Position numbers and translations under genes: made by a program
Notes under the pieces: generated by a model
The model's input: the letters and a program-made list of their open reading frames with translations, nothing else
Databases searched by the model: none
Told to the model about the DNA's origin: nothing
Origin: Flavobacterium sp.
GTDB lineage: Bacteria > Bacteroidota > Bacteroidia > Flavobacteriales > Flavobacteriaceae
Length of the DNA stretch: 64,000 nt
NCBI GenBank assembly: GCA_029946065.1
Contig: JAQSDU010000004.1
Span: 285,201-349,200 of the forward strand
Direction of reading: 5' to 3'
Part shown: positions 27,605 to 35,904 of the stretch, one piece after another
Numbering within the stretch: position 1 is the stretch's first letter
Layout: every line of letters begins with the position of its first letter

Positions 27605-27734
27605 TGATTTTCAGTAGCTTGTGGTGGTAATCATATAAGATTATCAGGAAACTATATAAGCCCTTAACGATAGGATTGAAGTAATTTTACAAATATCAAA
27701 ACACAATTTGTAATTAATTTAAAATCCTGAAAAA

Positions 27735-28157
27735 ATGAAAAAGCTATTCACCATCGCAATGATTTTCGGTTTATCCACAATGGGTTGGGCAGAAAACGGT
27801 TCAGGAATAGGCGATATTCCAGTAACCAACGGTAATTCCTATAACAAGGAAGTCAACAAAAAAATGGCTGTTAAAAAAGAAGCGAAAGCCACAATGACAA
27901 AAGCTGCTACTAAAAGCGCCAAGAGCATAAAAAACGCAAAAAAAGGAACTTACTATTCAGAAGAAATCACCATTACCAGACTGCCTAAATTTACCAGACA
28001 ATATATGAAAGAGAATTTCTCTTTGCGTCAGGTAAGGTCAGTAACCAAAGAAATTAGCGCTAACGGCATTGGGTATCAGGTAAAAGTTAGTCTTGACGGC
28101 GAAATGAACGTCATTAGGTTTGACACAAACGGGGAACCGCTACCAGAAAGCCTTTAA
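27735..28157 (+). CDS. Small secreted basic protein of unknown function
   Basis: A 140-residue protein with a clear signal peptide (residues 1-19, MKKLFTIAMIFGLSTMGWA-E). A lysine/alanine-rich, disordered region follows (residues about 38-72, KMAVKKEAKATMTKAATKSA). A small folded domain (about 75-140) begins YYSEEITITRLPKFTRQYM and contains VKVSLDGEMNVIRFDTNGEPL, which resembles the two-strand end of PepSY-like domains, but I do not recognise a family. It stands alone between the GntR gene and a terminator. The lysine-rich segment suggests nucleic-acid or envelope binding; that is a guess. Confidence 0.7.
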   Translation: MKKLFTIAMIFGLSTMGWAENGSGIGDIPVTNGNSYNKEVNKKMAVKKEAKATMTKAATKSAKSIKNAKKGTYYSEEITITRLPKFTRQYMKENFSLRQVRSVTKEISANGIGYQVKVSLDGEMNVIRFDTNGEPLPESL

Positions 28158-28173
28158 GATAAAAATAACAACA

Positions 28174-28206
28174 AAAAAAGCCTGTCTTAATGACGGGCTT
28201 TTTTTG
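28174..28206. terminator. Bidirectional terminator
   Basis: Stem AAAGCCTGTC / GACGGGCTTT, 4-nt loop, with A-run before and T-run after. It serves the secreted-protein gene on the plus strand and the universal stress protein gene on the minus strand, whose stop is 2 bp away. Confidence 0.85.
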
Positions 28207-28207
28207 T

Positions 28208-29038
28208 TTATGAATGCATTTTCATTATTGGAATTTCTGAATGGAAAGCGAGTTGTCGTGACATACTGTTAAAGAACAATTGCTCGAAAAAACTTTTGTA
28301 TTTGACTTGTACCACAATAACATCGGTCATGTGAAGGTTTGCAAAATCTAGCACGGTGTCTGCAGGATCTTTTGAGGCGATAACATGAAAATGTACAGTT
28401 GATGATGGGAATGCTTTTTTCCAGTGGTTCACGGTTTCCATAGCAGTATGATCATGAACATCTACAACATTCAGCACATCAATTGAGGCATCAAACTGTT
28501 TGGCTATTTTGAGCAATTTTTCCAAATAAGTAAAGTGTTTTTCCTGGAATTGCGTTAGGAAAAGAATTTTAGAGATAGGGTTATATCGGCAGTTTTCAGG
28601 AATGGCAAGTACGATAGCACTGGCTCGGCTCATGATTTTTTCGGTTATAGAACCGATGAAAGTCTCCTTGAGTCCACTTGCTCCTTTTGTGCCCATAATG
28701 ATATAATCTGCATTTTCCTTTTCGGCGAAATAAAGAATATCGTCAACAACAACTCCAGAATGAAGAATATGACTCATTTTGATGTGGTTACAATTTTCGC
28801 TTTCGGCTATTGCTTTTAGTTTTGGCACTTCATCTTTATAATTCTCGAAATTGCCAAGTTCTGATATATTGTAATTTTCGGAAAGAAAATCACCGTCATC
28901 CAAATAATTACCAATCGGAACCTGAAAAATATGAACCGTAATTATTTCTGCATGGAGTCTTTTGGCGATATGCAACGCATAAACAAAAGCATTAATGGAA
29001 GCGGCTGAAAAATCTGTCGGGAAAAGTATCTTTTTCAT
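28208..29038 (-). CDS. Universal stress protein family, tandem UspA domains
   Basis: A 276-residue cytoplasmic protein made of two UspA-type domains. The first (about 1-150) starts MKKILFPTDFSAASINAFVYAL and holds the ATP-binding loop GTKGASGLKETFIGSITEKI near residue 120-140. The second (about 150-276) is more diverged: it keeps KILFLTQF but its C-terminal loop lacks a clear GxxGx9G(S/T). ATG 29038 was chosen over the longer frame. A Crp/Fnr-type box (29093-29106) sits 36.5 bp from a TATTTTTG promoter element, exactly as at ccoI, ccoS and hemN, so it is probably induced with the high-affinity oxidase. Confidence 0.9.
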   Translation of the reverse strand: MKKILFPTDFSAASINAFVYALHIAKRLHAEIITVHIFQVPIGNYLDDGDFLSENYNISELGNFENYKDEVPKLKAIAESENCNHIKMSHILHSGVVVDDILYFAEKENADYIIMGTKGASGLKETFIGSITEKIMSRASAIVLAIPENCRYNPISKILFLTQFQEKHFTYLEKLLKIAKQFDASIDVLNVVDVHDHTAMETVNHWKKAFPSSTVHFHVIASKDPADTVLDFANLHMTDVIVVQVKYKSFFEQLFFNSMSRQLAFHSEIPIMKMHS

Positions 29039-29062
29039 GATTGAAGGATTTAAATTCAATCA

Positions 29063-29070
29063 CAAAAATA
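29063..29070 (-). promoter_or_regulatory. TAnnTTTG promoter element for the universal stress protein
   Basis: TATTTTTG on the minus strand, 24 bp before ATG 29038 and 36.5 bp from the centre of the box at 29093-29106. Confidence 0.55.
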
Positions 29071-29092
29071 AATTAGAAATTTACTGCAAAGT

Positions 29093-29106
29093 ATGATAAT
29101 TGTCAG
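29093..29106. promoter_or_regulatory. Crp/Fnr-type box upstream of the universal stress protein
   Basis: ATGATAATTGTCAG, an inverted repeat with half-sites TGA and TCA separated by 6 bp, matching the boxes at 29855, 32335 and 39903 (ATGAC/TAAATATCAT). One outer position differs. It lies 37 bp upstream of the promoter element. Confidence 0.6.
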
Positions 29107-29130
29107 GTTTGCAATTATTTAATATTGAAG

Positions 29131-29817
29131 TTAATAAGAGCCAGCCATCTTAAAAAGCGCCTTCCTGTCGGTGATGATAATGTTTTTTCCGTCGAGTGAA
29201 ATCATTCCGATTTTATTGAATTCAGAGAGCAAACGGATACAGCTTTCGGTCGCAGTACCAATCATTCCTGCAATTTCCTCGCGGGATAATTTGATATTAA
29301 TCGCCTTATCAGTGCCGATGCCAAAATTTTCTTCGAGATAAAGCAGTGTGTGCGCCAGCCTTTCTTTCACTGTTTTTTGCGCCATATTGACCATAATATC
29401 ATCGGCATCGCGCAAATCGCCACAGATGGTTTTCATCACATTCATCGAAAATTTATTGTTGTTGTCAAAAAAGCCAAGGATTTCACTTTTGGGAATAAAG
29501 CAAACCTCCATGTCTTCAAGCGCGACGGCACTCAGGTTGGCTGCTTCATCACTGATGAGTGACCGTTGACCCAACAACTCTCCTTTTTTGGCGAGTTTTA
29601 CAATTTGGTCTTTTCCGTTGGCACTCAGCTTCGTCATTTTACAAACACCTTCACGCACACAAAAAACGCCATTGACATGATCACCTTCGGTAAAAATGGG
29701 CTCGCCTTTTTTTATTTTCATAGAGGTCTTGCATTCGGCCATTTTAACCAACTCGTCCTTACCAAGAGCTTTGAGGGAGCTAAATTCCCTGACAATACAT
29801 TGTTCGCATCTGCTCAT
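29131..29817 (-). CDS. Crp/Fnr family transcriptional regulator
   Basis: A 228-residue regulator. The cyclic-nucleotide-binding-type beta-roll spans about residues 20-125 (GEPIFTEGDHVNGVFCVREGVCKM), a dimerisation helix about 125-150, and the winged helix 165-215 with the recognition helix TATESCIRLLSEF. The Glu and Arg in that helix fit a TGA/TCA half-site as in Fnr and Crp. The N-terminus has CEQC plus further cysteines (C28, C52, C58), which could hold an iron-sulfur cluster, but this is not a canonical Fnr spacing. The start ATG 29817 is chosen because the longer frame begins with a TTG (29862) inside the box at 29855-29870. It is divergent from ccoI and surrounded by genes carrying its likely box. 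Confidence 0.9.
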   Translation of the reverse strand: MSRCEQCIVREFSSLKALGKDELVKMAECKTSMKIKKGEPIFTEGDHVNGVFCVREGVCKMTKLSANGKDQIVKLAKKGELLGQRSLISDEAANLSAVALEDMEVCFIPKSEILGFFDNNNKFSMNVMKTICGDLRDADDIMVNMAQKTVKERLAHTLLYLEENFGIGTDKAINIKLSREEIAGMIGTATESCIRLLSEFNKIGMISLDGKNIIITDRKALFKMAGSY

Positions 29818-29838
29818 TTTGTGACTGAATTTGTTAGA

Positions 29839-29846
29839 CAAAGCTA
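29839..29846 (-). promoter_or_regulatory. TAnnTTTG promoter element for the Crp/Fnr regulator
   Basis: TAGCTTTG on the minus strand, 22 bp before ATG 29817. The shared box is only 23.5 bp away, instead of 36.5 bp as in the four other promoters, so binding would overlap the -33 region and may repress. Confidence 0.5.
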
Positions 29847-29854
29847 CAATTTTA

Positions 29855-29870
29855 TATGACAAATATCATA
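29855..29870. promoter_or_regulatory. Crp/Fnr-type box between the regulator and ccoI
   Basis: TATGACAAATATCATA, an inverted repeat (TATGA-N6-TCATA). Its centre is 36.5 bp before the end of the ccoI promoter element and 23.5 bp from that of the regulator. Confidence 0.7.
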
Positions 29871-29891
29871 TTTTAACTTACTGTTTTGGAA

Positions 29892-29899
29892 CAACTTTG
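29892..29899 (+). promoter_or_regulatory. Promoter element for ccoI
   Basis: CAACTTTG, one base from TAnnTTTG, 21 bp before the ATG of the P-type ATPase and 36.5 bp downstream of the box centre. The weak first base fits a promoter that needs an activator. Confidence 0.5.
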
Positions 29900-29920
29900 C
29901 TGCAGGTAAAATGAGCAGAT

Positions 29921-32371
29921 ATGGACTTAAATAATTGCTACCATTGTGGTTTAGCTGTCGGGACGGGCAAACAAATTATGTTTGAAGAAAAAACTTTTTG
30001 TTGTTCAGGCTGTAAAACGGTCTATCAGATTTTTAGCGAAAATAATTTATCGGGTTATTATAAAATGGAAAAAGCACCCGGCTTTGCTCCAGCGTCTGGA
30101 AATCAGAAGTTTGCGTTTTTGGATGACGAGAAAATAGTGAGCAGACTTTTGGAATTTGAAGACGGAAACCTCAATATCATTGCGCTGCAAATCCCATCGA
30201 TTCATTGTAGTTCTTGTATTTATATTCTGGAGAACTTACAAAAGCTCCTGCCTGGAATTGCCACTTCTCGGGTTAATTTTTATGAGAAAACGGTCAGGAT
30301 CAATTATACTTCCGATGAAATTTCGCTCAAAAAAATAGTACTCACGCTTTGCAGCATCGGATATGAGCCTAATATTAGCTTAGATCAGTACGACAAAAAG
30401 AAAAAAATTGTTGACAATGCCTTGATTTACAAACTCGGCGTAGCTTTTTTTTGTTTTGGTAATATCATGCTGTTGTCTTTTCCTGAATATTTTGAGATAA
30501 AAGAATTCTGGCTTGACCAATACAGAGACTTTTTTCGATGGCTGATTTTTTTTATTTCACTACCTAGTTTTCTATATGCCGCCAGCGGATATTATCTAGC
30601 CGCTTATAAAAGTTTGAAATCGGGATTGCTTAATATTGAAATTCCAATCGCTTTAGGTATTGTTATTATGTTCATCAGGAGCAGCGTAGATATTTTCTGG
30701 AATTTGGGTCCCGGCTTTTTTGACAGTATGACCGGACTGATTTTCTTCATGTTACTTGGCAAAATGTTCCAGTTTAAGACCTATGAGTTTTTAAGTTTTG
30801 AGCGCGATTATAAATCCTATTTCCCTATTGCGGTTACGAAAATTACCGGAAAAATAGAAAAAAATATTCCTGTTTATGAAGTGACAAAAGGAGATAGGCT
30901 TCTCATCCGCAGCATGGAACTCATTCCCGCAGATGGCATATTGATTAGCCAAACTGCCGTGATTGATTACAGTTTTGTTACTGGCGAAATGATTCCCGTC
31001 ACAAAAAAATCCGGTGATACAATTTTTGCCGGCGGAAAACAAGTCGGTAACATCATGGAAATCGAGGTATTACAACCCATCCGACAAAGTTACCTCACAC
31101 AATTGTGGGGCAATGCAGTATTCCAGAAATCATATACCAACGGATTTCAATCTATCACCAATACCATCAGTCGGTACTTTACGCCTTTGCTTTTAGCAAT
31201 TGCTTTTTGTTCCTTTTTATACTGGATTTTTATTGATACAACCATCGCTTTTAATGTGTTTACAGCAGTACTTATCGTAGCGTGTCCATGTGCGCTTGCC
31301 CTGACGGCGCCTTTTACACTTGGCAATGCCATCAGGTTTTACGGAAAGGCAAAATTATACCTCAAAAATACAGAAGCTATAGAGCAATTAGCGAAAATAG
31401 ACACTATAGTTTTTGACAAAACCGGAACGCTTACAAGCAGCAAAAAATCAAATATTTCCTATGAAGGAAAACCTCTTGCAAAAGAACAGTCGCTGCAGGT
31501 AAAAAGTCTTTTGAGAATGTCTAACCATCCGCTGAGTCGCATGTTGTACGACTATTTGCCGGAATCAAAAATCGTTGTTGCGCAGGAATTTAACGAAATA
31601 CCAGGTCAAGGAATTGTAGCAAAAATATCAGGGAATGACATCAAAATCGGCTCCGATATTTTTGTTGGGAAAACGCATGAAAGATCCAACTATGCGACAT
31701 CAGTTTATATCAGTATCAATGGCATAATTGCAGGCCAATTCGTGTTCAGCAATGATTACCGACACGGACTCAAGGAAATGCTCGCCAAATTTGGGAAAGA
31801 ATATGAATTTCACGTGCTTTCTGGAGATAATGAAGGCGAACGGCATGTGCTGAAACAAATTTTTCCGGATAATGCGATGATGCTTTTCGATCAAAAACCA
31901 CAACAGAAACTCGATTATATCGCGCAATTACAGCAGCAAGGCAAAAAAGTAATGATGATTGGAGACGGTTTAAACGACGCTGGTGCGTTGGCGCAAAGTG
32001 ATTTTGGTTTGGCCATTTCAGAAAATGTAAACGTGTTTTCACCCGCCTGCGATGCTATCCTTGATGCCGCTGCTTTTTTGCAATTACCAAAATTCCTCCA
32101 ATACGCTAAGAAAGCAATGGTTACCATAAAAATCAGTTTCGTAATATCACTACTCTACAATGTTGTTGGACTTTCTTTGGCAGTTTCGGGGAATCTCGTT
32201 CCTATTACCGCCGCTATTATTATGCCTTTGAGTACCATTACTATTATCAGTTTTGTAACACTTGCAACAAAATATTTCGCACGCAGAATCAACAACTACA
32301 ACAGCTATCCAACGAAAGAAAAGCCTGACAGCGGTATGATAAATATCATATTTTCAGAAAAAGCGGCGTAG
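29921..32371 (+). CDS. ccoI: Copper-transporting P1B-type ATPase for cbb3 oxidase assembly (CcoI/FixI)
   Basis: An 816-residue heavy-metal P-type ATPase of the inner membrane that supplies copper for the CcoN active site. The N-terminus has a cysteine-rich metal-binding region (CYHCGL at 6-11 and CCSGC at 27-31), then an HMA domain with HCSSC near residue 94-98. Eight membrane helices follow the usual P1B order. The CPC ion motif is in VACPCALALTAPF near 455, the phosphorylation site DKTGTLT near 498, TGE in FVTGEMIPVT near 350, and the hinge GDGLNDAGAL near 681. It heads the ccoI-S-NO-Q-P-G-H cluster. The promoter for the next genes, including a Crp/Fnr box at 32335-32350, lies inside its last codons. 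Confidence 0.96.
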   Translation: MDLNNCYHCGLAVGTGKQIMFEEKTFCCSGCKTVYQIFSENNLSGYYKMEKAPGFAPASGNQKFAFLDDEKIVSRLLEFEDGNLNIIALQIPSIHCSSCIYILENLQKLLPGIATSRVNFYEKTVRINYTSDEISLKKIVLTLCSIGYEPNISLDQYDKKKKIVDNALIYKLGVAFFCFGNIMLLSFPEYFEIKEFWLDQYRDFFRWLIFFISLPSFLYAASGYYLAAYKSLKSGLLNIEIPIALGIVIMFIRSSVDIFWNLGPGFFDSMTGLIFFMLLGKMFQFKTYEFLSFERDYKSYFPIAVTKITGKIEKNIPVYEVTKGDRLLIRSMELIPADGILISQTAVIDYSFVTGEMIPVTKKSGDTIFAGGKQVGNIMEIEVLQPIRQSYLTQLWGNAVFQKSYTNGFQSITNTISRYFTPLLLAIAFCSFLYWIFIDTTIAFNVFTAVLIVACPCALALTAPFTLGNAIRFYGKAKLYLKNTEAIEQLAKIDTIVFDKTGTLTSSKKSNISYEGKPLAKEQSLQVKSLLRMSNHPLSRMLYDYLPESKIVVAQEFNEIPGQGIVAKISGNDIKIGSDIFVGKTHERSNYATSVYISINGIIAGQFVFSNDYRHGLKEMLAKFGKEYEFHVLSGDNEGERHVLKQIFPDNAMMLFDQKPQQKLDYIAQLQQQGKKVMMIGDGLNDAGALAQSDFGLAISENVNVFSPACDAILDAAAFLQLPKFLQYAKKAMVTIKISFVISLLYNVVGLSLAVSGNLVPITAAIIMPLSTITIISFVTLATKYFARRINNYNSYPTKEKPDSGMINIIFSEKAA
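32335..32350. promoter_or_regulatory. Crp/Fnr-type box inside the 3' end of ccoI
   Basis: TATGATAAATATCATA, a perfect TATGAT-AAAT-ATCATA palindrome within the ccoI reading frame, 36.5 bp (centre to end) upstream of the TACATTTG element for ccoS-ccoNO. Confidence 0.7.
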
Positions 32372-32379
32372 TACATTTG
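32372..32379 (+). promoter_or_regulatory. TAnnTTTG promoter element for ccoS-ccoNO
   Basis: TACATTTG directly after the ccoI stop codon, 19 bp before the ccoS ATG. With the box at 32335-32350 it gives the oxidase genes their own activated start. Confidence 0.6.
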
Positions 32380-32397
32380 CTTAAACAATTATAAACA

Positions 32398-32589
32398 ATG
32401 GGCGTAATTTATTTATTAATCAGCGTAAGCCTCATTATGGCAATCGTCTTTTTTGCAGCTTTTGTAAAGGCAGTAAAAAGTGGCCAGTATCAAGACGATT
32501 ATACACCTTCTGTCAGGATGCTGTTTGACGATGAATTGCTTCCTACAGCTACTGATAAAGAAAATCTAACCGAACTTAAACAAGAATAG
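32398..32589 (+). CDS. ccoS: cbb3-type cytochrome oxidase assembly protein CcoS
   Basis: A 63-residue single-helix membrane protein. It starts MGVIYLLISVSLIMAIVFFAAFVKAVKSGQYQDD, the CcoS pattern of one N-terminal helix followed by a GQYDD-type segment, then an acidic tail. CcoS is needed for heme and copper insertion into CcoN. It ends 1 nt before the ATG of the CcoNO gene. Confidence 0.93.
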   Translation: MGVIYLLISVSLIMAIVFFAAFVKAVKSGQYQDDYTPSVRMLFDDELLPTATDKENLTELKQE

Positions 32590-32590
32590 T

Positions 32591-34774
32591 ATGGAAATGC
32601 AACAGTTTTATTATGACAACAAAATTGTTAAAAAATTCATTTATGCCACAATAGTTTTTGGGGTAATCGGAATGACAGTCGGACTTTTGCTAGCGGTCTT
32701 TTTCCTGTTCCCAAACCTTACTGATGGTATTTCATGGCTGAGTTTCGGCAGACTCCGGCCACTGCATACCAATGCTGTTATTTTCGCTTTTGTGGGCAAC
32801 GCCATGTTTGCCGGTATTTATTATTCACTGCAAAGGCTCTTAAAAGCTAGGATGTTCAGCGATTTCCTGAGCAACGTACATTTTTGGGGATGGCAGTTGA
32901 TTATTCTGGCTGCAGCAGTTTCATTGCCGTTAGGCTACACAACTTCTAAAGAATATGCCGAATTAGAATGGCCTATTGACATTGCCATCGCTTTAATTTG
33001 GGTGGTTTTCGGAATCAATATGATTGGGACGATTTTGAGAAGACGCGAAAGACATCTATATGTGGCTATATGGTTTTATCTGGCAACATTTGTAACCGTT
33101 GCGGTATTGCATATTTTCAATAGCCTTGAATTGCCGGTCTCCGCCATGAAAAGCTATTCTGTTTATGCAGGCGTTCAGGATGCGTTGGTGCAGTGGTGGT
33201 ATGGGCATAATGCCGTGGCTTTTTTCTTAACGACGCCGTTTCTTGGATTGATGTATTATTTTGTGCCAAAAGCAGCTAATCGTCCGGTATATTCCTATAG
33301 ATTATCTATCGTTCACTTTTGGTCACTGATATTCATTTATATCTGGGCTGGTCCGCATCACTTGTTGTATTCTGCATTGCCTAACTGGGCGCAAAATCTT
33401 GGCGTTGTTTTTTCAATTATGCTTATCGCGCCTTCTTGGGGAGGAATGATCAATGGATTGCTAACACTTCGTGGTGTTTGGGACAAAGTGAGGGTAGAGC
33501 CGGTACTGAAATTTTTTGTCGTAGCGATTACCGGTTACGGAATGGCCACTTTTGAAGGACCAATGCTGTCATTGAAAAACGTAAATGCTATTGCGCACTT
33601 TACGGATTGGATTATTGCCCATGTACACGTTGGTGCCTTGGCATGGAACGGTTTTATGGCATTCGGTATGATATATTGGCTGATGCCGAGAATGACCAAA
33701 GGACCTTTATTTTCAACAAAACTCGCTAATTTCCATTTCTGGATTGGCACTCTTGGCATCATACTTTATACCTTACCGATGTATGTCGCCGGATTTGTAC
33801 AAGCTTCTATGTGGAAACAGTTCAATCCCGACGGAACACTCACTTATGGTAATTTCCTCGAAACAGTTAACCAAATCATGCCAATGTATTGGATGCGCAT
33901 GGTGGGTGGTGTGCTGTACTTAATCGGAATGTTTGTGCTTGTTTATAACATCATTCGAACTGTAAGGGCCAATGCCGCCATCGAAGATGAACCTGCAGAA
34001 GCTGCAGCACTAGAAAAACTCACCAAACGCCGTATCAAAGGCGAAAAATTCCACCCATGGCTCGAAAGACGCCCAATTCAACTAACCATTTTGGCGACAG
34101 TAGCCATACTAATTGGCGGTATCATACAAATCGTTCCAACGATTATGGTGAAATCAAACATTCCAACAATAGCAAGCGTAAAACCTTATACGCCGCTGGA
34201 ACTTGAAGGCCGCGATTTATACATCAGGGAAGGCTGCGTAAGTTGTCACTCGCAAATGGTACGCCCCTTCCGAAGCGAAGTAGAACGTTACGGACCACAA
34301 TCAAAAGCTGGCGAATTTGTTTACGACCATCCGTTTTTATGGGGTTCAAAAAGAACTGGTCCTGATTTGTTGCGGGTTGGACAAAAATACAATGACAATT
34401 GGCATTTCAATCATTTCTGGGATCCGCAAAGTATTTCCACAGGATCCATTATGCCGTCCTATAAATGGCTGTTCGATAATAAGCCGCTCGACATTACAGA
34501 TATTGAAACCAAAATGAAAGCAATGCGGGAACTCGGCGTGCCCTATACCGATTATGAAATCGCTACAGCTGGTAAAAATATTGATATGCAGTCGCAAAAA
34601 ATCGAAGATAACTTGCACAATGACCCTGATTTTGTAAAGAGTTATGAGAACAGTAAGGCGAAAGCAAAAGCCAATGGAGAAGTCTTTGTGCCTATGAAAC
34701 AAAGGGAAATAGTAGCGTTAATTGCTTATGTACAGCGTTTAGGAACAGATATCAAAGTAAAACAAAAACCTTAA
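32591..34774 (+). CDS. ccoNO: Fused cbb3-type cytochrome c oxidase subunits I and II (CcoNO)
   Basis: A 727-residue fusion. Residues about 1-465 are CcoN, the heme-copper oxidase subunit: His ligands lie in LHTNAVIFAF (near 57), WYGHNAVAFFL (near 205), GPHHLLY (near 256) and HVHVGALAWNG (near 343). A charged linker (about 465-500) leads to a new membrane anchor and the CcoO cytochrome c domain, with the heme-binding CVSCH at about 548-552 and its axial Met in the following loop. CcoN and CcoO are separate genes in Proteobacteria; the fusion is usual in Bacteroidota. The enzyme reduces oxygen with high affinity and pumps protons. Confidence 0.97.
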   Translation: MEMQQFYYDNKIVKKFIYATIVFGVIGMTVGLLLAVFFLFPNLTDGISWLSFGRLRPLHTNAVIFAFVGNAMFAGIYYSLQRLLKARMFSDFLSNVHFWGWQLIILAAAVSLPLGYTTSKEYAELEWPIDIAIALIWVVFGINMIGTILRRRERHLYVAIWFYLATFVTVAVLHIFNSLELPVSAMKSYSVYAGVQDALVQWWYGHNAVAFFLTTPFLGLMYYFVPKAANRPVYSYRLSIVHFWSLIFIYIWAGPHHLLYSALPNWAQNLGVVFSIMLIAPSWGGMINGLLTLRGVWDKVRVEPVLKFFVVAITGYGMATFEGPMLSLKNVNAIAHFTDWIIAHVHVGALAWNGFMAFGMIYWLMPRMTKGPLFSTKLANFHFWIGTLGIILYTLPMYVAGFVQASMWKQFNPDGTLTYGNFLETVNQIMPMYWMRMVGGVLYLIGMFVLVYNIIRTVRANAAIEDEPAEAAALEKLTKRRIKGEKFHPWLERRPIQLTILATVAILIGGIIQIVPTIMVKSNIPTIASVKPYTPLELEGRDLYIREGCVSCHSQMVRPFRSEVERYGPQSKAGEFVYDHPFLWGSKRTGPDLLRVGQKYNDNWHFNHFWDPQSISTGSIMPSYKWLFDNKPLDITDIETKMKAMRELGVPYTDYEIATAGKNIDMQSQKIEDNLHNDPDFVKSYENSKAKAKANGEVFVPMKQREIVALIAYVQRLGTDIKVKQKP

Positions 34775-34785
34775 TTTAGGGAATT

Positions 34786-34956
34786 ATGCTCGAAGCAATC
34801 AAACACAATATGGAAACCATCGCCGGCGTAGCTGTTTATCCGGTGGTCTCGCTCATTATTTTCTTTTCATTTTTTATAGGACTTGGCTTTTGGGTATTTT
34901 CCTATAAGAAGGAAAAAATCGAAGAACTCAGTCAATTACCATTAAATGACAATTAA
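34786..34956 (+). CDS. ccoQ: CcoQ-like small subunit of cbb3 oxidase
   Basis: A 56-residue protein encoded between ccoNO and ccoP, 11 nt after the former and 18 nt before the latter. It has one membrane helix (residues about 19-40, VVSLIIFFSFFIGLGFWVF) followed by SYKKEKIEEL, the usual CcoQ/FixQ layout of a helix plus a short charged cytoplasmic tail. Position and topology make this a confident call although the sequence is too short for motif evidence. CcoQ stabilises the CcoNOP complex. Confidence 0.85.
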   Translation: MLEAIKHNMETIAGVAVYPVVSLIIFFSFFIGLGFWVFSYKKEKIEELSQLPLNDN

Positions 34957-34974
34957 TCAGTAAAAAAGCATTCA

Positions 34975-35901
34975 ATGAAAATCAAGAACCTAATACCCGT
35001 TTATATCAGGATACCGGTCATTTTCTTCGCCGTTTTCGGTGCCATGGAATATTTCATCGATTCCGGAGACCGCCCTGCGTTTATAAAATTCCCGATGGTA
35101 AGCCTTTTTCTTTTTGTATTTCTGTTTTTACTGATTGCTATAGAAATTACGATTGCTGCAGTTGACAATATAACCTACCAGATGCTTAGTAAAGAACAAA
35201 AAAAGCAACTTACAGAGGTGGTGTCGGTGAACTTTGCTGATTTTGTATGGTATAAAAAAGCACGTAAATTCTTCGGAAAACCAGAAGCGACCGACGACGA
35301 AGCAAACCTGCTTCTTAATCACGATTATGATGGTATTCGCGAATTGGACAACAATTTGCCGCCTTGGTGGGTTTATCTTTTTTATGGATGTATCGGTTTT
35401 GCGGCAGTTTATCTCGTAAGATTTGAAATTATGAATGGCGATAATCCGGAAATGGAATTCAAAAAAGAAATGGCGCAGGCAAAAATTGACGTCGAGAACT
35501 ACAAAAAGACTGCGCCAGATATAATGGATGAAAAGAAAGTGGTATTGTTAACCTCTGCTGAAGATATCGCCAAAGGCAAAACTATTTTTATGACCAACTG
35601 TGTCGCATGCCATCGCGCCGATGCCGGAGGACAGGTTGGTCCAAACCTTACAGACGACCGTTGGCTTTTAGGCGGCGGCATCAAGAATGTTTTCCATACG
35701 ATTACCAATGGTGGTCGTGATGGCAAAGGAATGATTGCCTGGAAAACTACACTAAAACCAACTGAAATACAACATGTGGCGAGCTATGTATTGTCGCTAC
35801 AAGGCACACATCCCGTTAATCCCAAAGCACCAGATGGGGAAATCTGGGTTGATCCGGAAATAAAACCAGCCGATAAAAGCATCAGCATGATTGCAAAATA
35901 A
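34975..35901 (+). CDS. ccoP: cbb3-type cytochrome c oxidase subunit III (CcoP), single-heme form
   Basis: A 308-residue membrane-anchored cytochrome c. Two hydrophobic helices lie near residues 10-27 and 36-60, and a third near 130-147 after the conserved NNLPPWWVYLFYG segment. The periplasmic part has one heme site, CVACH at about 209-213, with GGQVGPNLTDDRWLLGG following and a distal Met in GKGMIAWK. Proteobacterial CcoP has two hemes; only one CxxCH occurs here. It passes electrons from soluble cytochromes to CcoO. Confidence 0.95.
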   Translation: MKIKNLIPVYIRIPVIFFAVFGAMEYFIDSGDRPAFIKFPMVSLFLFVFLFLLIAIEITIAAVDNITYQMLSKEQKKQLTEVVSVNFADFVWYKKARKFFGKPEATDDEANLLLNHDYDGIRELDNNLPPWWVYLFYGCIGFAAVYLVRFEIMNGDNPEMEFKKEMAQAKIDVENYKKTAPDIMDEKKVVLLTSAEDIAKGKTIFMTNCVACHRADAGGQVGPNLTDDRWLLGGGIKNVFHTITNGGRDGKGMIAWKTTLKPTEIQHVASYVLSLQGTHPVNPKAPDGEIWVDPEIKPADKSISMIAK

Positions 35902-35904
35902 AAG

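Noticed and set aside
27686..27699. TTTACAAATATCAA, similar to the Crp/Fnr box, upstream of the small secreted protein
   Set aside because: It lacks the TGA half-site and no TAnnTTTG element lies at the 36.5-bp distance before the start codon.
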